This document shows positions 22,849 to 35,655 of a stretch of DNA of 64,000 nt, piece after piece. The notes under the pieces are model-generated. The model searched no databases. It had not been told where the DNA came from and worked only from the letters and a program-made list of their open reading frames with translations. The translations under genes were made by a program, and so were the position numbers. This stretch comes from Escallonia rubra (taxonomy: Eukaryota > Streptophyta > Magnoliopsida > Escalloniales > Escalloniaceae): contig JAVXUO010003135.1 in NCBI GenBank assembly GCA_033065855.1, positions 124,001 to 188,000 on the forward strand, read 5' to 3'. How positions within the stretch are numbered: position 1 is the stretch's first letter; every line of letters begins with the position of its first letter.

Positions 22849-23628
22849 TTAATTTTGGCATGGCATGATCCTTCGAGTTATGACCCAATTCAAAACCTCG
22901 AAATGATCACTCCAATATCTTTCAGGAGTTAGTTTCCTATTTGGGCTTCCATCACTGTCGAACTTCTCTTTGAAAATTCTGGACCCTATCCATGACCGAC
23001 GGTCCCAAATGACCCATGTCTCTTCTTCCACCTGAGGGGGCGATTGAAGCACCAAACTATACTCATGGACTTTTAGAATAATCATACAATTCCGGCCCTA
23101 AACCTTCATGCATGCATGCCTGTTCTTCGGCCTTCTCAAGGAATTTAATTTCTTTGCTGCTCAAAAAATCCCGATCTAGTTCAGTTTGTAACCAACTTTC
23201 AAGCACGACATAACCAATCGACATAAGCATCTGACAACAAAGGAAGATCGGGAGCTGTGCCATTAAGGTCCACTCCGACTTTTGATAGAACGATGTTGGT
23301 AAGGATGGATCCCCCACCCCTAAGAAATAGTCTGGATCATGGTAGGTGTAAGCTCTTGCATGATGAAGAAATTGCTATAAGATAAGGGGACCATTTGTTC
23401 ATACCGAACTCGCGAAGAATCGGGCAAGTGATATAGAAAGATGAAAATTGCATACTGACCGTGATATATGGGGGTCTGCAAGATGGGTCCGTGAGTTTTC
23501 CACCAATTGCAATTCCAACAGATGTCTTTAGACTCATTGGCACAGAAAAATCGTGTCCACGCATAAATTCCTAAGCGACTCTCAAATAACAAGGGGCAAG
23601 ATCTGAATAAGTCGGAATGATATCTCAC
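22849..23628 (-). pseudogene. Unrecognised degenerate coding relic
   Basis: Three adjoining minus-strand frames read like protein rather than random DNA: MRYHSDLFRSCPLLFESRLG at the 5' side, then WTLMAQLPIFLCCQM, ending ERYWSDHFEVLNWVI. They are separated by stops or frame changes, so at most this is a decayed gene or part of a transposon. I do not recognise the family and no function is proposed. Confidence 0.35.
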
Positions 23629-23707
23629 CCCACTTGGCTCAGCTATAGGCTCATATAAATCAGCAAGGGGCTACCTTTATAGCCAGCAAGGGGCTACCTT
23701 TAAATTT

Positions 23708-25505
23708 CACTACAAAAAAAGAAGTGATATGTCGCGACGCCCTAGGTTGACGGCCACCGGAAAGCACGGCAATCTCACATCTACAACCCCACTGCCAGTA
23801 ATGGTAAGGTGCCTGACGGTAAGACAAAACTCAACCATTGGCATATTCTTTATTATACTCATCCTGTTTGCCCGAGAAAAATTCCATAATTGAGGAGAGA
23901 AGGATGCGGTTACCTAGAATAAAACATTTCACACGTTCCACAGTGACCTCAAGAAGGCGCACAAGTGACGTGTCATATTTTGTCTTGACTAACTGGAACA
24001 CCAATGGGTAACTCGGTAAGAAGATCCATTAAAGCTAAGAACTCTTCATATGTATGGAAAAGCTCATCAAGAGGGTGCATAGACTCATGATGATATTCAT
24101 TCGGAAGCAACTGTTTGAAAGAATTAGCAAATGACCAGAAATGAATCTCAACAAAAGCTTTTAGGTCTTCTCCATTTATGATGATTAGGATCTAATTGTG
24201 AAAGCCGCACTCTAAGAGTTGGTATTTATAAAGGATGTGGCTTAAATGGTCTAAGGTTTTAAAACTAGAGTTTAGTTTGGTCAACCAGACGGTTTTGTTC
24301 AAAGAATAACCATACGGTAAAGCTTTGAAAAAAAGGCTCCTTTGACTAACCGCCTGGTAGTCCTTGGAGTTAAACCGACGAGTAATGAATTGCAAAAAAT
24401 TTACACTCTGGGCAACCGGCTGGTTCTCTATTTTGCTAAAATTTTTTGACGAAATCATGTTTGTTCTTTGGTAAATCTTTCTACGTGTTCTCAAGCAATC
24501 CCTCAGATATTTTCCTGTACTTTTTTTTTTTTTGTGTGTGTGCATGTACCTATATAAGAAAGAAAACAAAGGTAAAACTTTAAATCAATAGTATACGTAT
24601 AGTTCAAATATTACAAATCTAAGTTCTTAAAGTGCCCTAGGATAGAAAGTTCTTTATGGTTTTGGTGAGACTTGAACCCTGCATTAGCAAGTTCAAGAGA
24701 CTCTTGTTCAACTAGTTGAGTTAAGCTTATTTCTTTCATTTGTTATTACTTTATTCAACGTCCAATTATATAAAATTGCATAAACAAGGTCAATAACCAT
24801 TTTAAAGAGCAAAACTAGATTACTTAAATGTTTTACTCTTTTGTTCCTCGAAAACGTTGGACATATGCTATAAAATATAAATATGCTTTTGGCCTTTACG
24901 ACAACATCGGCAGAATATCTCTGCGTTCATGCTGGGAAGTCACTACCAATTGGACTTTTGCACCGGGATCCTCGAAAAGGAAAGGCATGCCCTGTTCTTG
25001 GGAGGGGAAGGTGTAACTTGTTAGGTGAAGTGTCCGAGTCAGGAAAAATCACCAACTTAGATCGAGAACATGAAAGCTTAAATACCACATGTCGTTAGCA
25101 ATCTGAATTTGCATTTGATTAAACATTACTAGTTATTGATATTTTTCAGTTTACTCGTAAACTTTTGTTCGCCGGAAGAGTTCCTGTTACAAGTAACAAA
25201 TTTCTCAAAACAGTTCTTGAGACTAGAGAGATCTCGTTTGCCGGCATAACCACCAGACCTTTCTATCCTTCTTTTCCTCTCTTGCAACTCATCACCTTTG
25301 TTCACCAATTAGATTGCCTTCAAGGTCCACCAAAATATCTGTTTGCAGATGATTTTGTTCAAAACAATGGAACCAAACACATTGTGGCTTGGTTCCACTG
25401 GTTTCATACAGCGGTCGCAGAAAGTGGTCGTTATTCTATGATTTAGCCACCCCGTTTTGCTTGTGGTCATTAATGCAGTCTCTATACACCTAATTTCTTG
25501 TAGTG
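23708..25505. mobile_element. Candidate CACTA element bounded by CACTACAA termini
   Basis: cactacaaaaaaagaa at 23,708 faces the reverse of cactacaagaaattagg ending at 25,505, the expected EnSpm/CACTA terminal motif. The expected 3-bp target duplications do not match (ttt and tga), and no transposase or clear subterminal repeats were seen. These may be ends of two different elements. Confidence 0.3.
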
Positions 25506-27158
25506 TGACACCACTTTTGGTGAGAAAGCCAAACTTCCAAGAACCCCAAAAGTGCACCTTGGCAGCCAAAATGTTGGGGATCTTCGGAGATTGCATCGAT
25601 AACTAGTTCAAATTCTAATGAAGATGCAAAAATCAAACTCAAGGAACTTCAAAGACATCTAGATGACGCAAAAGATAAAAACAAGACCTTATGATGGCCC
25701 TGGTATATTACTCAAAGGTAGAACTCAGGTGCACGGGGAAGTATGACCGCTACAGATCGATCACTTCTTCTTACAACCATACCTCATCAACAAATGTTAG
25801 ATTGTCTTATTTTCAATTGATGCCACCTCATTTTTATTACGGATATCTTTCTTATTCATTTTGTCTGTATTAGCCTGATCCACTGCATTAGATAATGCCT
25901 CCCAAAAACTAGTTAGCCAAAAACATATCTATATAAAATCATGGCATACTCTTATAAGGTCAGCCTCGTAGTATCCAGATCTCACATGAAATCCCAGGTA
26001 GGATATCAACATGATTCCTCTTCAAGTATGTGACACTACACCCACTTAAACGTTTGCATTTGACTAACTCATCTATCCGTTTATATATTTTTCTGTACCA
26101 CCTCGCGTTTGCCAGGTTGCTTCCTGCCTAAAAGAGATTCTAGAAGTAAATTGCGAAAAAGCACAATGGCCAACGAGGCGAAAGTAAGATTGTGGAAAAA
26201 CTATGCATGACCAACGTCGCAAAAGTTGAATGGCGGGATCTTGGCCGTTGACATCGTAAACTTCAAAAATGGTTAATATTTCAAGTATGCCTCGTTAGCT
26301 CACATTCCATATTTTTACATGTGCTATTTATAAGTCCAGAAACACTATATGTTAATTCAAATTCGTTCTGCTAAGTTTGGCATATGAATATTGTTGTAAA
26401 GTAGAAGTATTCTAGCAAGATATTATAGGTGTATTGTAAGATTGGTTTTGTTAAATCTAAACAAGTCAATTAGTGCTTTTCAAAAACGATAAGAGTGGAA
26501 GGGAAAAAATGATGGTTAATGCAGTTTTCTATTCGGTGCAAAATTACACCTTGAAGTCTCATAGGAGGTAAGATATTTGGGCAGGATGTAGTAAAGGAGA
26601 TTGGACATGTGATGATATATAGGGGAAAGTAGAAGAAGAAAGCTTCTTCTCTGCCTCCATCCACCACCACATCACTAATTAACGCACAACGCCATCACAC
26701 CACCCTGCTAAAATCCAACTGCAACAGCCCAACCGTCATTCATAGCGTGGACATGAACAACAACCCAACCAGCAACTAAAGAAATTCTTGGGATTATCTT
26801 GTGACTTGGATGAATGCAAATCACAATGAATCTATTTTACCAATAGTTTTGGTAGATATATCCAATGGAATACAAAGGTTTGAAGATTATGTAAAAGGTT
26901 ATCGTGGTTCTGATTATCCACCTCTAATTCCAGAAAAGGTTCAAGGTATAATTGAAGGATGCTGATAGTTCGTGTTTGAAATTAGATGGATGAAGAAACA
27001 AGTTTAGTTCTTTCTTTCAACCAAAGTCATGGAGAGAGAATCACAAGGTTGGCGATTTAGTATCAGATGAAGATCCTCTTTTTGCAAAAAAGTGGTTGGG
27101 TCTTTTAAAAAGTGTGACCAACTCTCTGTTTCTAATGAATATGAAGTTGATATGATTG

Positions 27159-28248
27159 TTTCGAACAAAGAGTCTCTCTCCTCTCTGAGAGAGGCGGAAA
27201 AAGAGCAACCCCTTCCGCCCCCTCCGTCCAACCTTCCCTCTCCTCCTCATCCCTTGTCTGTTTCCGCCGCCGGCGTTCCCGGCATGTGGTGATGTGATAA
27301 TCAATTGGTTGTTTTTATTAGGGTTTGCGCGAGATTCAGGTGGTAAGGGTGTTGGGTGTTTCGTCTCGGCTAGCGGTCCAATTTGAAGATCCGTTGCACA
27401 TCTGGTGCCAGAGATAGGTTGAGGGTTTGCGGTGGGTTGTGATTTGGATGATTTTGCCGTTCATATGTCGCGTTGCCACGAGTTGATGAAGGCAGGCGAG
27501 TCTAGGTCTAGGTCCTTTATTTTTGGGTTTATTTTCCCCCTTCCCCCTAGATCTAGAAAGATGTGTTGGTTGTGTTGTTGTGGTGTGCGTCTGTGTTTTC
27601 CGTTTGATTAAGCTTGGTTTGGCCTTTACAGAGTAGCGGTGGTGCAGCTTTGCGGCGAGTTTGTTATTGATTGTAGCAGGTTGTGTGAGATCGCGGTTTG
27701 CCTTTGGTGAGGGTGGTATTTCTGCTATGTCAAGGAGGTCGCTACCGTCAGTCTTTAGCTCTGGTATCTTGTTGGGTTGGAAGGGTTTCCGTTTGGTTTT
27801 AGTTGATGTTTCTTGGGATCGATCGGGGCAGCGTGTTGTTCAGAGACGGTGGTTTCCCAGCACCGGAGTGAGTCACGGAGTTCGAGGACACGTGGCACTA
27901 GCAGAGACAAGTGTTTGGCACTGGCATTGTGGCTCGCAGTTTGTCGGAATCTTTTAATCGGTTTGTCTTTTTTTGTTATTATCTAGTTCTTTTTCATTAT
28001 TATATGTTCTAAGTTACGCAGTTAGTCTTTATCTATTATTTAGCTGCTTTTATTATTCTGCTTTTGTGCACATCCCAAAAAAAATATTGTAGTTACGGTT
28101 GTAGTAGGGTTTATTTTATGGCAATGTCTGTCGAATGGGGATGTCATCCGACTGTCTTTTAATTGTCTTTTTGGCATGTTTTGTAAATCCTACTTGTTAA
28201 TCTTGGTATATATTTTTACTCTTCACTCAAAAAAAAAAAAAAAAAAAG
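27159..28248 (+). mobile_element. Poly(A) retroposon with 16-bp target duplication, no ORF
   Basis: 1,090 bp flanked by perfect 16-bp repeats gaagttgatatgattg (27,143-27,158 and 28,249-28,264) and ending in about 19 A. The 3' region (cttggtatatatttttactc before the tail) resembles plant L1-LINE 3' UTRs. The 5' side has a CT-rich, GC-rich leader. No endonuclease, RT or other known domain was found. It is either an internally deleted LINE or a non-autonomous retroposon moved by LINE machinery; a processed non-coding transcript is also possible. Confidence 0.8.
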
Positions 28249-28264
28249 GAAGTTGATATGATTG

Positions 28265-29612
28265 ATCATACTGAACAGTATAGTATTATACCAACAATGG
28301 AGGAGTGTATGATTTTATGGATGCACACCAAGTACAAGCATTAGAATTGATTGAGAATCAAGCTTTTGTGCCAAAAGTGGCAAAAACTTTTGTGAAAAAT
28401 ATATCCATCTGCACGATTGAGGATAACTTGAGCAAGATGTTTGAGAATCAACCTACAATGGAACGTTGCAAAACTCATTGTATCATCGTCATCATCATCA
28501 ATATCAATCAAAAATCATTTTCATTTTCATTTTCTTGCCAAAGCCTAGTAGATTGATTTTGTTTTTACGTTTAGGAGTAGGTTAGTTATTCAAAAGTCTT
28601 TTTAAAAGTTAGATGTTTTCATTTTACATTTGGCACACTTTCTACATTTTCACTTTTCAAACGCTTTAGGGTTAGGGGAATTCATTAGAGAAAGACAGAA
28701 AAGAACCTACATTTGGAATCGATGTAGCCTTTACTTATCATTCGATTGTAGGTTTGCATTTCGACGTAAATAGAAACCAGTGGCACGCGCATTACCACTT
28801 GCTTTGCTTTTACTGACCTCAACAATTTCTATAGCGAGGCGTACGCATCGCCTGGTATGTGCAAGCCACCCACAACCAAGCACCACCATCACTCGAGAAG
28901 CTTGGAGGAGATAATGTGTTATATATTCCAGCTAACCCAGCTAAATCTTCAACCCATAGCCACATTGGCACAGATTGAATTAAATCTAAGACTTAACGGT
29001 GAAGAATGATACTTTTGATAGTTGGCTCAAATTGTCTAGGGGTGGCGTTTTGGATGGTGGTTGTTAAGGGGTAACTTTATACGTGACAACATGTGACTTC
29101 TGATAGCTGACCACGTTGCCTCTCTCAAAAAAGGCTAGTTAAATAAGTACTTATAAGTTGATCGGATAAAGTCTTATTGATAAGACTATATTCCTACATC
29201 GGAAAAATAATAATGATTACTTCAATATAAAAGTCTTCTTCGCCGGTGAGTTTTGAGTTGGATATTTTCAAATGGCTCAAGAGACAATATTCAAAAATTA
29301 AATATACGACACCCAATTTATATTATCGACGTGTTTTTCTCACTCAAACGAAGTTCATCCACACGAGAGGGCGTGTCTCAAAAAAAGTCTGGTCACGTGT
29401 AAATGAACATGATGACACTATAATCCTATGTGAGAAATATAACACTCAGTCCATCCCAATATTATTGATCAACTTTAACTTGCACAACGTTTCAGGTGTT
29501 TAGTCATTTTGCTCAATCTCATGGTCGGTACCCTTTTGTGCATATTTATTTCTCACGTTGTTCTTCTCTATGTCACGTGATTGCTTTGTTTTCTTTTTTT
29601 CTTTTTCGGGAA
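28265..29612. other. Gene-free stretch
   Basis: The DNA interrupted by the retroposon continues here (LIENQAFVPKVAKTFVKN reading near 28,345), but no family was recognised and the frame ends at 28,556. Nothing else is supported. Confidence 0.5.
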
Positions 29613-29997
29613 TCACTTCCTCTCTCTTGACCTTCTTCTGGTTCCGTAGAGAACAGACTTCTTGACTGGAGGGCGGTGCAATGGCGCTCGCAATTTGTTA
29701 CCAACGGGTGGTCGTATGGCGTTGCCTAGCGCCGACGCTGGTGGCGGTGGAGCTGTTGGTTTATTTATTTTTTTTGATTTTTCACTGAGATGTTGTTTGC
29801 TCCGGCAACTGGACTGCGGTGGCCGGCGGCTTATGGTGCCCGCCACGGTCTTCCAGTAACTTTGCGTGGTCGGTGGCTCCGGTGGCGTGTGCGTGGCCGG
29901 CTGTGAATTTGTTCCTTGCTTACCAGCGCAGTAAAAGCCCTTGCAAGAAATAAAAGTACGTGACTGAAAAAATAACATTTGAAGCAATAAAACATTT
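29613..29997 (-). mobile_element. Fragment of the same LTR family, abutting the full copy
   Basis: Matches internal parts of the neighbouring LTR element (a ggcgctcgcaat[t/c]tgttacca block also at 33,250, and a ttgcaagaaataaaagtacg block also at 31,495). It appears to be a shortened second copy joined directly to the LTR that starts at 29,998. Fossil; broken. Confidence 0.6.
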
Positions 29998-30385
29998 TGT
30001 CCCGCGTACGTTGCGGAACCCGAGCCTGAACCGATGACCTGCAAGACAGAAAACGAGTGACCGTCGGGTGGGGTTCCCGGCGGAGAACTCTCCGATGCTT
30101 AAGTCAGAGCGCAGCTACATGATAATAACTCTGAAAAAGCATGTATGTGTCTAGTTGTGTAGTCGTCCCTTTTACCTGGGGGGTAGACCCCATTATATAA
30201 TGGTAGGAAGAAGAGCCATAGTAGGACTTGAATGTGAACAAATCCAATTAGGATTGTATTAGGATTCTAGATAATCACGTGTCTATCTCTGATGATAGAG
30301 TCTTGATAAGATAATCCCCAATGTCCTAGTATGACTGAGAGTGCCGGTATTCCCCAATTATTAGGAGTATATTTGAGATATATCA
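29998..30385 (-). repeat. 3' LTR of the LARD-like element
   Basis: 388-bp terminal direct repeat, TG...CA, next to the polypurine tract on its inner side. Confidence 0.85.
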
Positions 30386-31019
30386 TAAGCCCCCCACTTC
30401 CTTAGCCAAAATGTTTGGCTGAGGAAGTTTATACTTGGTGTCTTAAGACACACGTTAGATTTGTAAGGGATTCTCCATCCGCTTGTAGGGGTAATAATAT
30501 TTCTCTACTCCATGTACTCGGACCTAAGCTCTTGGGAGCTTAAGCCTTGGAACTTTGCCCGAGTAGGATGCTAGAACTCTAGCTCTTGAGAGCTAGGTCT
30601 TTCGAATGTCGCCTAAGTAGGCTATTCGGAATCATCTTTGGGAAGATGAATAATGGGATCTCGGGATCCATTAAAGGCTGTGCCCCACGTTAGCCTCTCT
30701 AGAGAGAGGACACAGAGCTGTGCATGCAAGTTGTTGCATGTGCTAAGTGTTTGAATGTCCCCTTGAGGGGTCACCTCTCCTGTGGAGGGTGTTTGTTTTG
30801 TGCAAGTGTGTGTTCTTTAGCTTGAGCTGACCACATCATGCTTGCGTTTTACTTTGACGCGAACCTTTATCGTCAGCTAAGGGCTGGCAAAGAAGCCTCG
30901 CACTCACGCTCGGCCAGGTTTCGAATTAACAAAACAGGGTAGGGCGACGAACTCCCACGTGGTTTTGCCGTTTCTCGGGCTAGAACTAAAGCTAGACCGT
31001 GTCAGATAACACTTGTGTG

Positions 31020-31290
31020 CTATCATGTCATCCTTGAGGGTGTTCGTCCCTTGAGGGACCGCCCTAGAGGGCTAGTGGAACGTATAGTTCTGATAAGTGC
31101 CCTTGAGGGGGAATGGAACATGGAGCTCATGTAAAATACCCTCGGAGGGTTGACGGAACTTAGAGTTCTCGTACGCGCCCTTGACGGGGAATGTAGCTCA
31201 TGTAAATGCCCTGGGGGCTGGACGGAACTTAGAGTTCTCATCATACGTGCCCTCGGGGGCAGATAGAGCGCAAAGTGCTCTGATTCACTA
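31020..31290. repeat. Minisatellite in the LTR element interior
   Basis: About four copies of a 60-70 bp unit combining a gcccttgaggggg-like block with a ggaacttagagttct-like block. It adds to the reiterated, non-coding character of the element interior. Confidence 0.75.
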
Positions 31291-34200
31291 GTTGCATTAG
31301 TAGCATGCACTGGTGTGAATGTTTAACCGTTGATAGTCGGTCACTGTATGACCGGATACATAATGTCGAGGCGGCATGATACTGCAGCAAAAATCCTAGG
31401 CGTGATCTTTAAGTCACCGGGTGCTGTGAATTTGTTCCTTGCTTGTGAGGTGGTTTTTGCGTCATTGTTGATACTTACGAGCGCAGTATAAACCCTTGCA
31501 AGAAATAAAAGTACGTGACTGAAAAAAACAGCCTTTGAAGCAATAAAGCATATAAAAATGCAACTATGTTTTTTAACACATAATGAATGGCGATGTTCAA
31601 ACACTACGGCCCCCCCTTAGGGTTTTGTCGGTTAGCCGATAGGGGGTGTGCTGCACTACGTGTCGCATGTGAGCTTAATATGTCATAGCAATCGGATGCC
31701 CCGACTTGTGACATGCTTGCACTAATTGGCGCAATTAGGTAATGCTAGACCACAATAAAACGTAAGTCTAGCTAATAGAAGCGCAGTGGAAGTAGCTTTC
31801 GGAAGGCTTGTTAGCGCTAAAAATCGTTCACTTAATTGTTTAGCAACAACTATGCAATAAAATACACGCCGTTTTTAAAGAATGTGCGGCATATATTAAA
31901 TAAATAAGACCTTATGGGTCTTAAGTCTAAATACGCATTTTCCTTAGGTTAAAAGCTAAATAGTTTTAACAAATGTGATTTATGTTAAATAAATATATAA
32001 CGTGGATCCAAAATGCAAATATGCATGTGCTGAATGAAAAAGACCCTATAGGTCTATATATAAATATGCATACTTGGGGTGAATATAGAATTCTCTAAAA
32101 GGAGAGAATGCACCTTCTGAATTGGTCTGTCCTTTTTGTCTTGACCGAACAGAGCTAATGCCTGAAGATAAATCTGACCACCATAGGGAGGCGGCAACGT
32201 CACAGCGAGACGACGACGGTAAATCCGGCAGCTATTGCCAGCGGCGTCGTCTGCGGCTTTACTAACGCACAGCAGGATGTGGTGCCAGGGAGTCGCTCGG
32301 CAATTGGCGCCGTCACCGTTTGCTTGCTGTGGGCAGGCGCGACGCTGGGGGAGCTCGCTGCTCAGATGGCGACAACCGGACTAGTGAGGCGAACCGGGCG
32401 ACAGTGCTCCTCGGCAAATTGCAGCGGCAGACGGGTCGGTGATGGAAGCACTGTCGGCCGCAATTTGTGCCTCGACGGCATAGTTGCGCGGCGGACGGTG
32501 TCGATGGCGTAGATCTAACGGTGCTTGTTGCAAAATAAGGATCTGGGCCAAGGTGGCGGCGCTGCCATCGGTTGGTGGTCCTGCCCGGATGGATTAACGG
32601 CGCGAGGTCGGAGGTCTTTGACGGCGCAACATCGGAGATGGGCTGATTGGTTTCATTGTCGATGATGCACGGAGTGTTGCTGTGGCAGCAACATGCGGTC
32701 GTGGGGTTTGTTGGTTTGCTCCGGTAGCTTTGTGACGGCCGGAGATGGTAACGTCTAGACCTTGTTTGTGTTTGTGTAGGGACGGGCCTGCCATGTAGGC
32801 ACTGCTGACGGTGGCGCCGTTACTGATTATGGTGTTGACCATTGCGATGGTGATGGCATCGCCTTGCTGCTGGTCACGGTGATGTTGGGTTCTGAAAAAC
32901 CACAGAATCGCTGTTTTACAGGGCCACGCTCCTTCGACTTCTCTCAATCGAAAGTGAGGTGGCGTGATTGGGAGGCGGTGACGCGCTGGTGGCGCTCTTG
33001 TGACGCTGCTAGCCGTGATCTCAGCCGGCAATCTTGACGGAGTGGTGCTGGCGCTTGTGGTCGCGGTGACAGAGCTGTTCCCATGTCGCGGTAGCGCAGA
33101 TCTAAGGGGAATGAGGAGCCGGTGGCTGCTTGCCGCTATGGTGATGGCACCTGCGGCTCACGGCGGATACGGTGGCCACTGATTATGGTGGATGATGGCG
33201 GCATTTTCTTGGGGCTGTGGCGGCACAGATCTTGACCGGAGGACAGCAATGGCGCTCGCAATCTGTTACCACTGGTGGTCGTATGGCGTTGTTCGGCGCT
33301 GGAGCTAGCTTCCTTGGAAGACAGCAACTGGGCGGTGCTAACGAGGGCGACACTGCCCGTTTTGGTGCCGTATATGTTGATGGAAAGGGGACACCTTTTG
33401 CGGCGGTCTTGAGGTAGCAGTTATATGGTGCCGGCGTTGACGATGGCTCGTCGTATTGGCGTAAGAGGTCATGGTGGCGCCGTGTCTTCCTCTTCTCTTT
33501 TATTTTTTTTCGGTTATTGTGAAATTGCTCCGACAATGGCTGTTGAAGGACTTAGCACCGTGGCGGTGGCCCTCAAAACAACCTCAGCGGGAGGCGTTGT
33601 CGGCGCGTCGTGGATGGGTTTGATTTCGGCCCAATGCCACGCGAAGGATGTTGACGAAGAGGGGCGACAGTCGCTTGGAGGGGTCGCCACTGCCCATCAC
33701 GGTATACGGCGCAGTGAGGCCGCGACGGTGCGCCACCGGTGTCCAGCGGCGATGATCTCTCCTCTTATATATTTTTTTCTTTTTTGTTGATATGCTTGTG
33801 CTCTAGCCACTTGCAGCGACGGCGGTGGTTTGGTGGTGGACGGTGCGACGTTGGTGGTTTGCGCTTATTGCCGCCGTGGTTGAACTCCACGGTGGACACC
33901 TGATGAGAATCGAGAACTTGCGGTGGTTGGCCGAGGGCTATTTTCCCTTTTGTGCAATGATTTTGACAGTTGCCGGTTGACCGGCGCTGGGTTGTTTGGT
34001 TGTCAGCGCTACTCCGGTGGCCTTGCGTCGGCTGTGTAGCCGAATGTGGTGGCTGTGGTTGTGGCGGCGCGAGTCAGATTGTGGTGCCGCTGCGGCTTCC
34101 TGATCTCTTTTTCTCTTTCCTTTTCGCAGTTATTGTTCTTCGGCGGCTTCGTGGAGGCAGAAGGTGGTTGCTAGTGCCTGCAACTCCGTTGACGATGACT

Positions 34201-34461
34201 CTGTCTTTATTGGCCAGGTGTGGCAGTCTGCCCCCTTGCTGGCTTGTTGTGGAATTTGTTAGACCGATTACCGAAAATATTGACGTTGCCGTAGTAAATT
34301 CATTGACAGTGTTGGTGCCGTCGGTAGTTCTTTCATATGGCTGCCGGCGGCAGATGTGATCTATTATCAGAAAATTGCGATGCGATGATGCGGGCTCTTG
34401 AGGTCAATCGGCTAGGCTGGCGGGTCCCACGGATGGCGCCAAAATGTTGCTGCTTAAAATA

Positions 34462-34847
34462 TGTCCCGCGTACGTTGCGGAACCCGAGCCTGGACCGATG
34501 ACCTGCAAGACAGAAAACGAGTGACCGTCGGATGGGGTTCCCGGCGGAGAACTCTCCGATGCTTAAGTCAGAGCGCAGCTACATGATAATAACTCTGAAA
34601 AAGCATGTATGTGTCTAGTTGTGTAGTCGTCCCTTTACCTGGGGGTAGACCCCTTTATATAATGGTCGGAAGAAGAGCCATAGTAGGACTTGAATGTGAA
34701 CAAATCCAATTAGGATTGTATTAGGATTCTAGAGAATCAAGTGTCTATCTCTGATGATAGAGTCTTGATAAGATAATCCACAATGTCCTAGTATGACTGA
34801 GAGTGCCGGTATTCCCCAATTATTAGGAGTATATTTGAGATATATCA
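34462..34847 (-). repeat. 5' LTR of the LARD-like element
   Basis: 386-bp terminal direct repeat, TG...CA; the primer-binding-like sequence lies just inside it at about 34,423-34,441. Confidence 0.85.
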
Positions 34848-35624
34848 GGCTGCTTCGCCTATCTTTCTATTATTGCCGGTTCTCGGGGAGAACGAGCCCA
34901 AGCCTACGGTCTTTCTTATTCACGAAGACCCATGTCCATTCATTCTTATAATTGAACATAAACTAAACAATATCGGCCAGTGTGTCAATTCATGCACCCA
35001 AAAGAATCAAAAGTATACAGATGTCGAATGAAGAGAACTTGAATGAGAATGAGAAGCATCAGACGTGACCCGTTCTTTAACCATACAAAAAAGTAAGTAA
35101 ATAAATAAAGCGAAAGGAACAAAGGAGGAGGCGTCCACATCAGCTAAACTCAAGGGTAAAATCGGAAGAGTATGATAATTGTGACTACAAATGGAGACTC
35201 CGCAATATTTTTTGGACCAAAGTAGTAATAAGTACTTTAACATATACAAGTCATCCATCTTCCCTCTTTAATAATTTTATTTTAAGTTAAATATTTTCAT
35301 ATTTAAAAGGACAATCTCATACCATGTGATTTTATTCATAATTAATAGTCTTTTCTTTCAACAGTTATGCATGACAATCAAATATATTACTCCGTCGTAT
35401 TATTAGATAGGATAAAAATATCCCTCATCTACCCCTAGAATAAACCTTGTGGGGCAAGGGAGGGGGGGAGGGGGCAAGATATCATCACTGGGTGCCAATC
35501 CCCACGAAAAAGGCAAAACACTTGACCGCCAAAGCAATCCTAGTATTTTCGATATCAATATTGGGGGTGACTCCGTCGTCATCTACTCCTAGGGGAAAAC
35601 AAACCAAAAGACTGCAACCTTTTT

Positions 35625-35655
<31 letters not shown>

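Larger units (their letters stand above)
22671..27142. other. Gene-poor stretch just inside the inverted duplication
   Basis: No gene was identified. It holds an unrecognised minus-strand coding relic (22,849-23,628) and possible CACTA-like termini (23,708 and 25,505). A weak plus-strand reading near 26,790-26,966 (IVLVDISNGIQRFEDY, then a stop) was also not recognised. Confidence 0.5.
29998..34847 (-). mobile_element. Non-autonomous LTR retrotransposon (LARD-like)
   Basis: Two direct repeats of 388 and 386 bp, each starting TG and ending CA (29,998-30,385 and 34,462-34,847), bound a 4.85-kb element on the minus strand. A primer-binding-like tggcgcc lies about 20 bp inside the right LTR, and a purine-rich gaagtggggggc lies directly inside the left LTR, which sets the orientation. 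The internal region is GC-rich and repetitive, and no gag or pol domain was recognised. The LTRs differ at only about 2-3% of positions, pointing to insertion on the order of a million years ago at common plant rates. Flanks lack a matching 5-bp target duplication. Structurally complete but non-coding. Confidence 0.82.

Noticed and set aside
25165-25446. Frame containing FADD, resembling the reverse transcriptase box
   Set aside because: No other RT motif lies around it, and the context (YLFADDFVQNN) does not fit the catalytic palm.
31020-31290. Regularly spaced repeats as a CRISPR-like array
   Set aside because: Plant nuclear context, diverged units without constant repeat/unique spacer structure; it is a minisatellite.
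32160-34450. Many GC-rich open frames on both strands
   Set aside because: They lie within the repetitive interior of the non-autonomous LTR element and show no domain.
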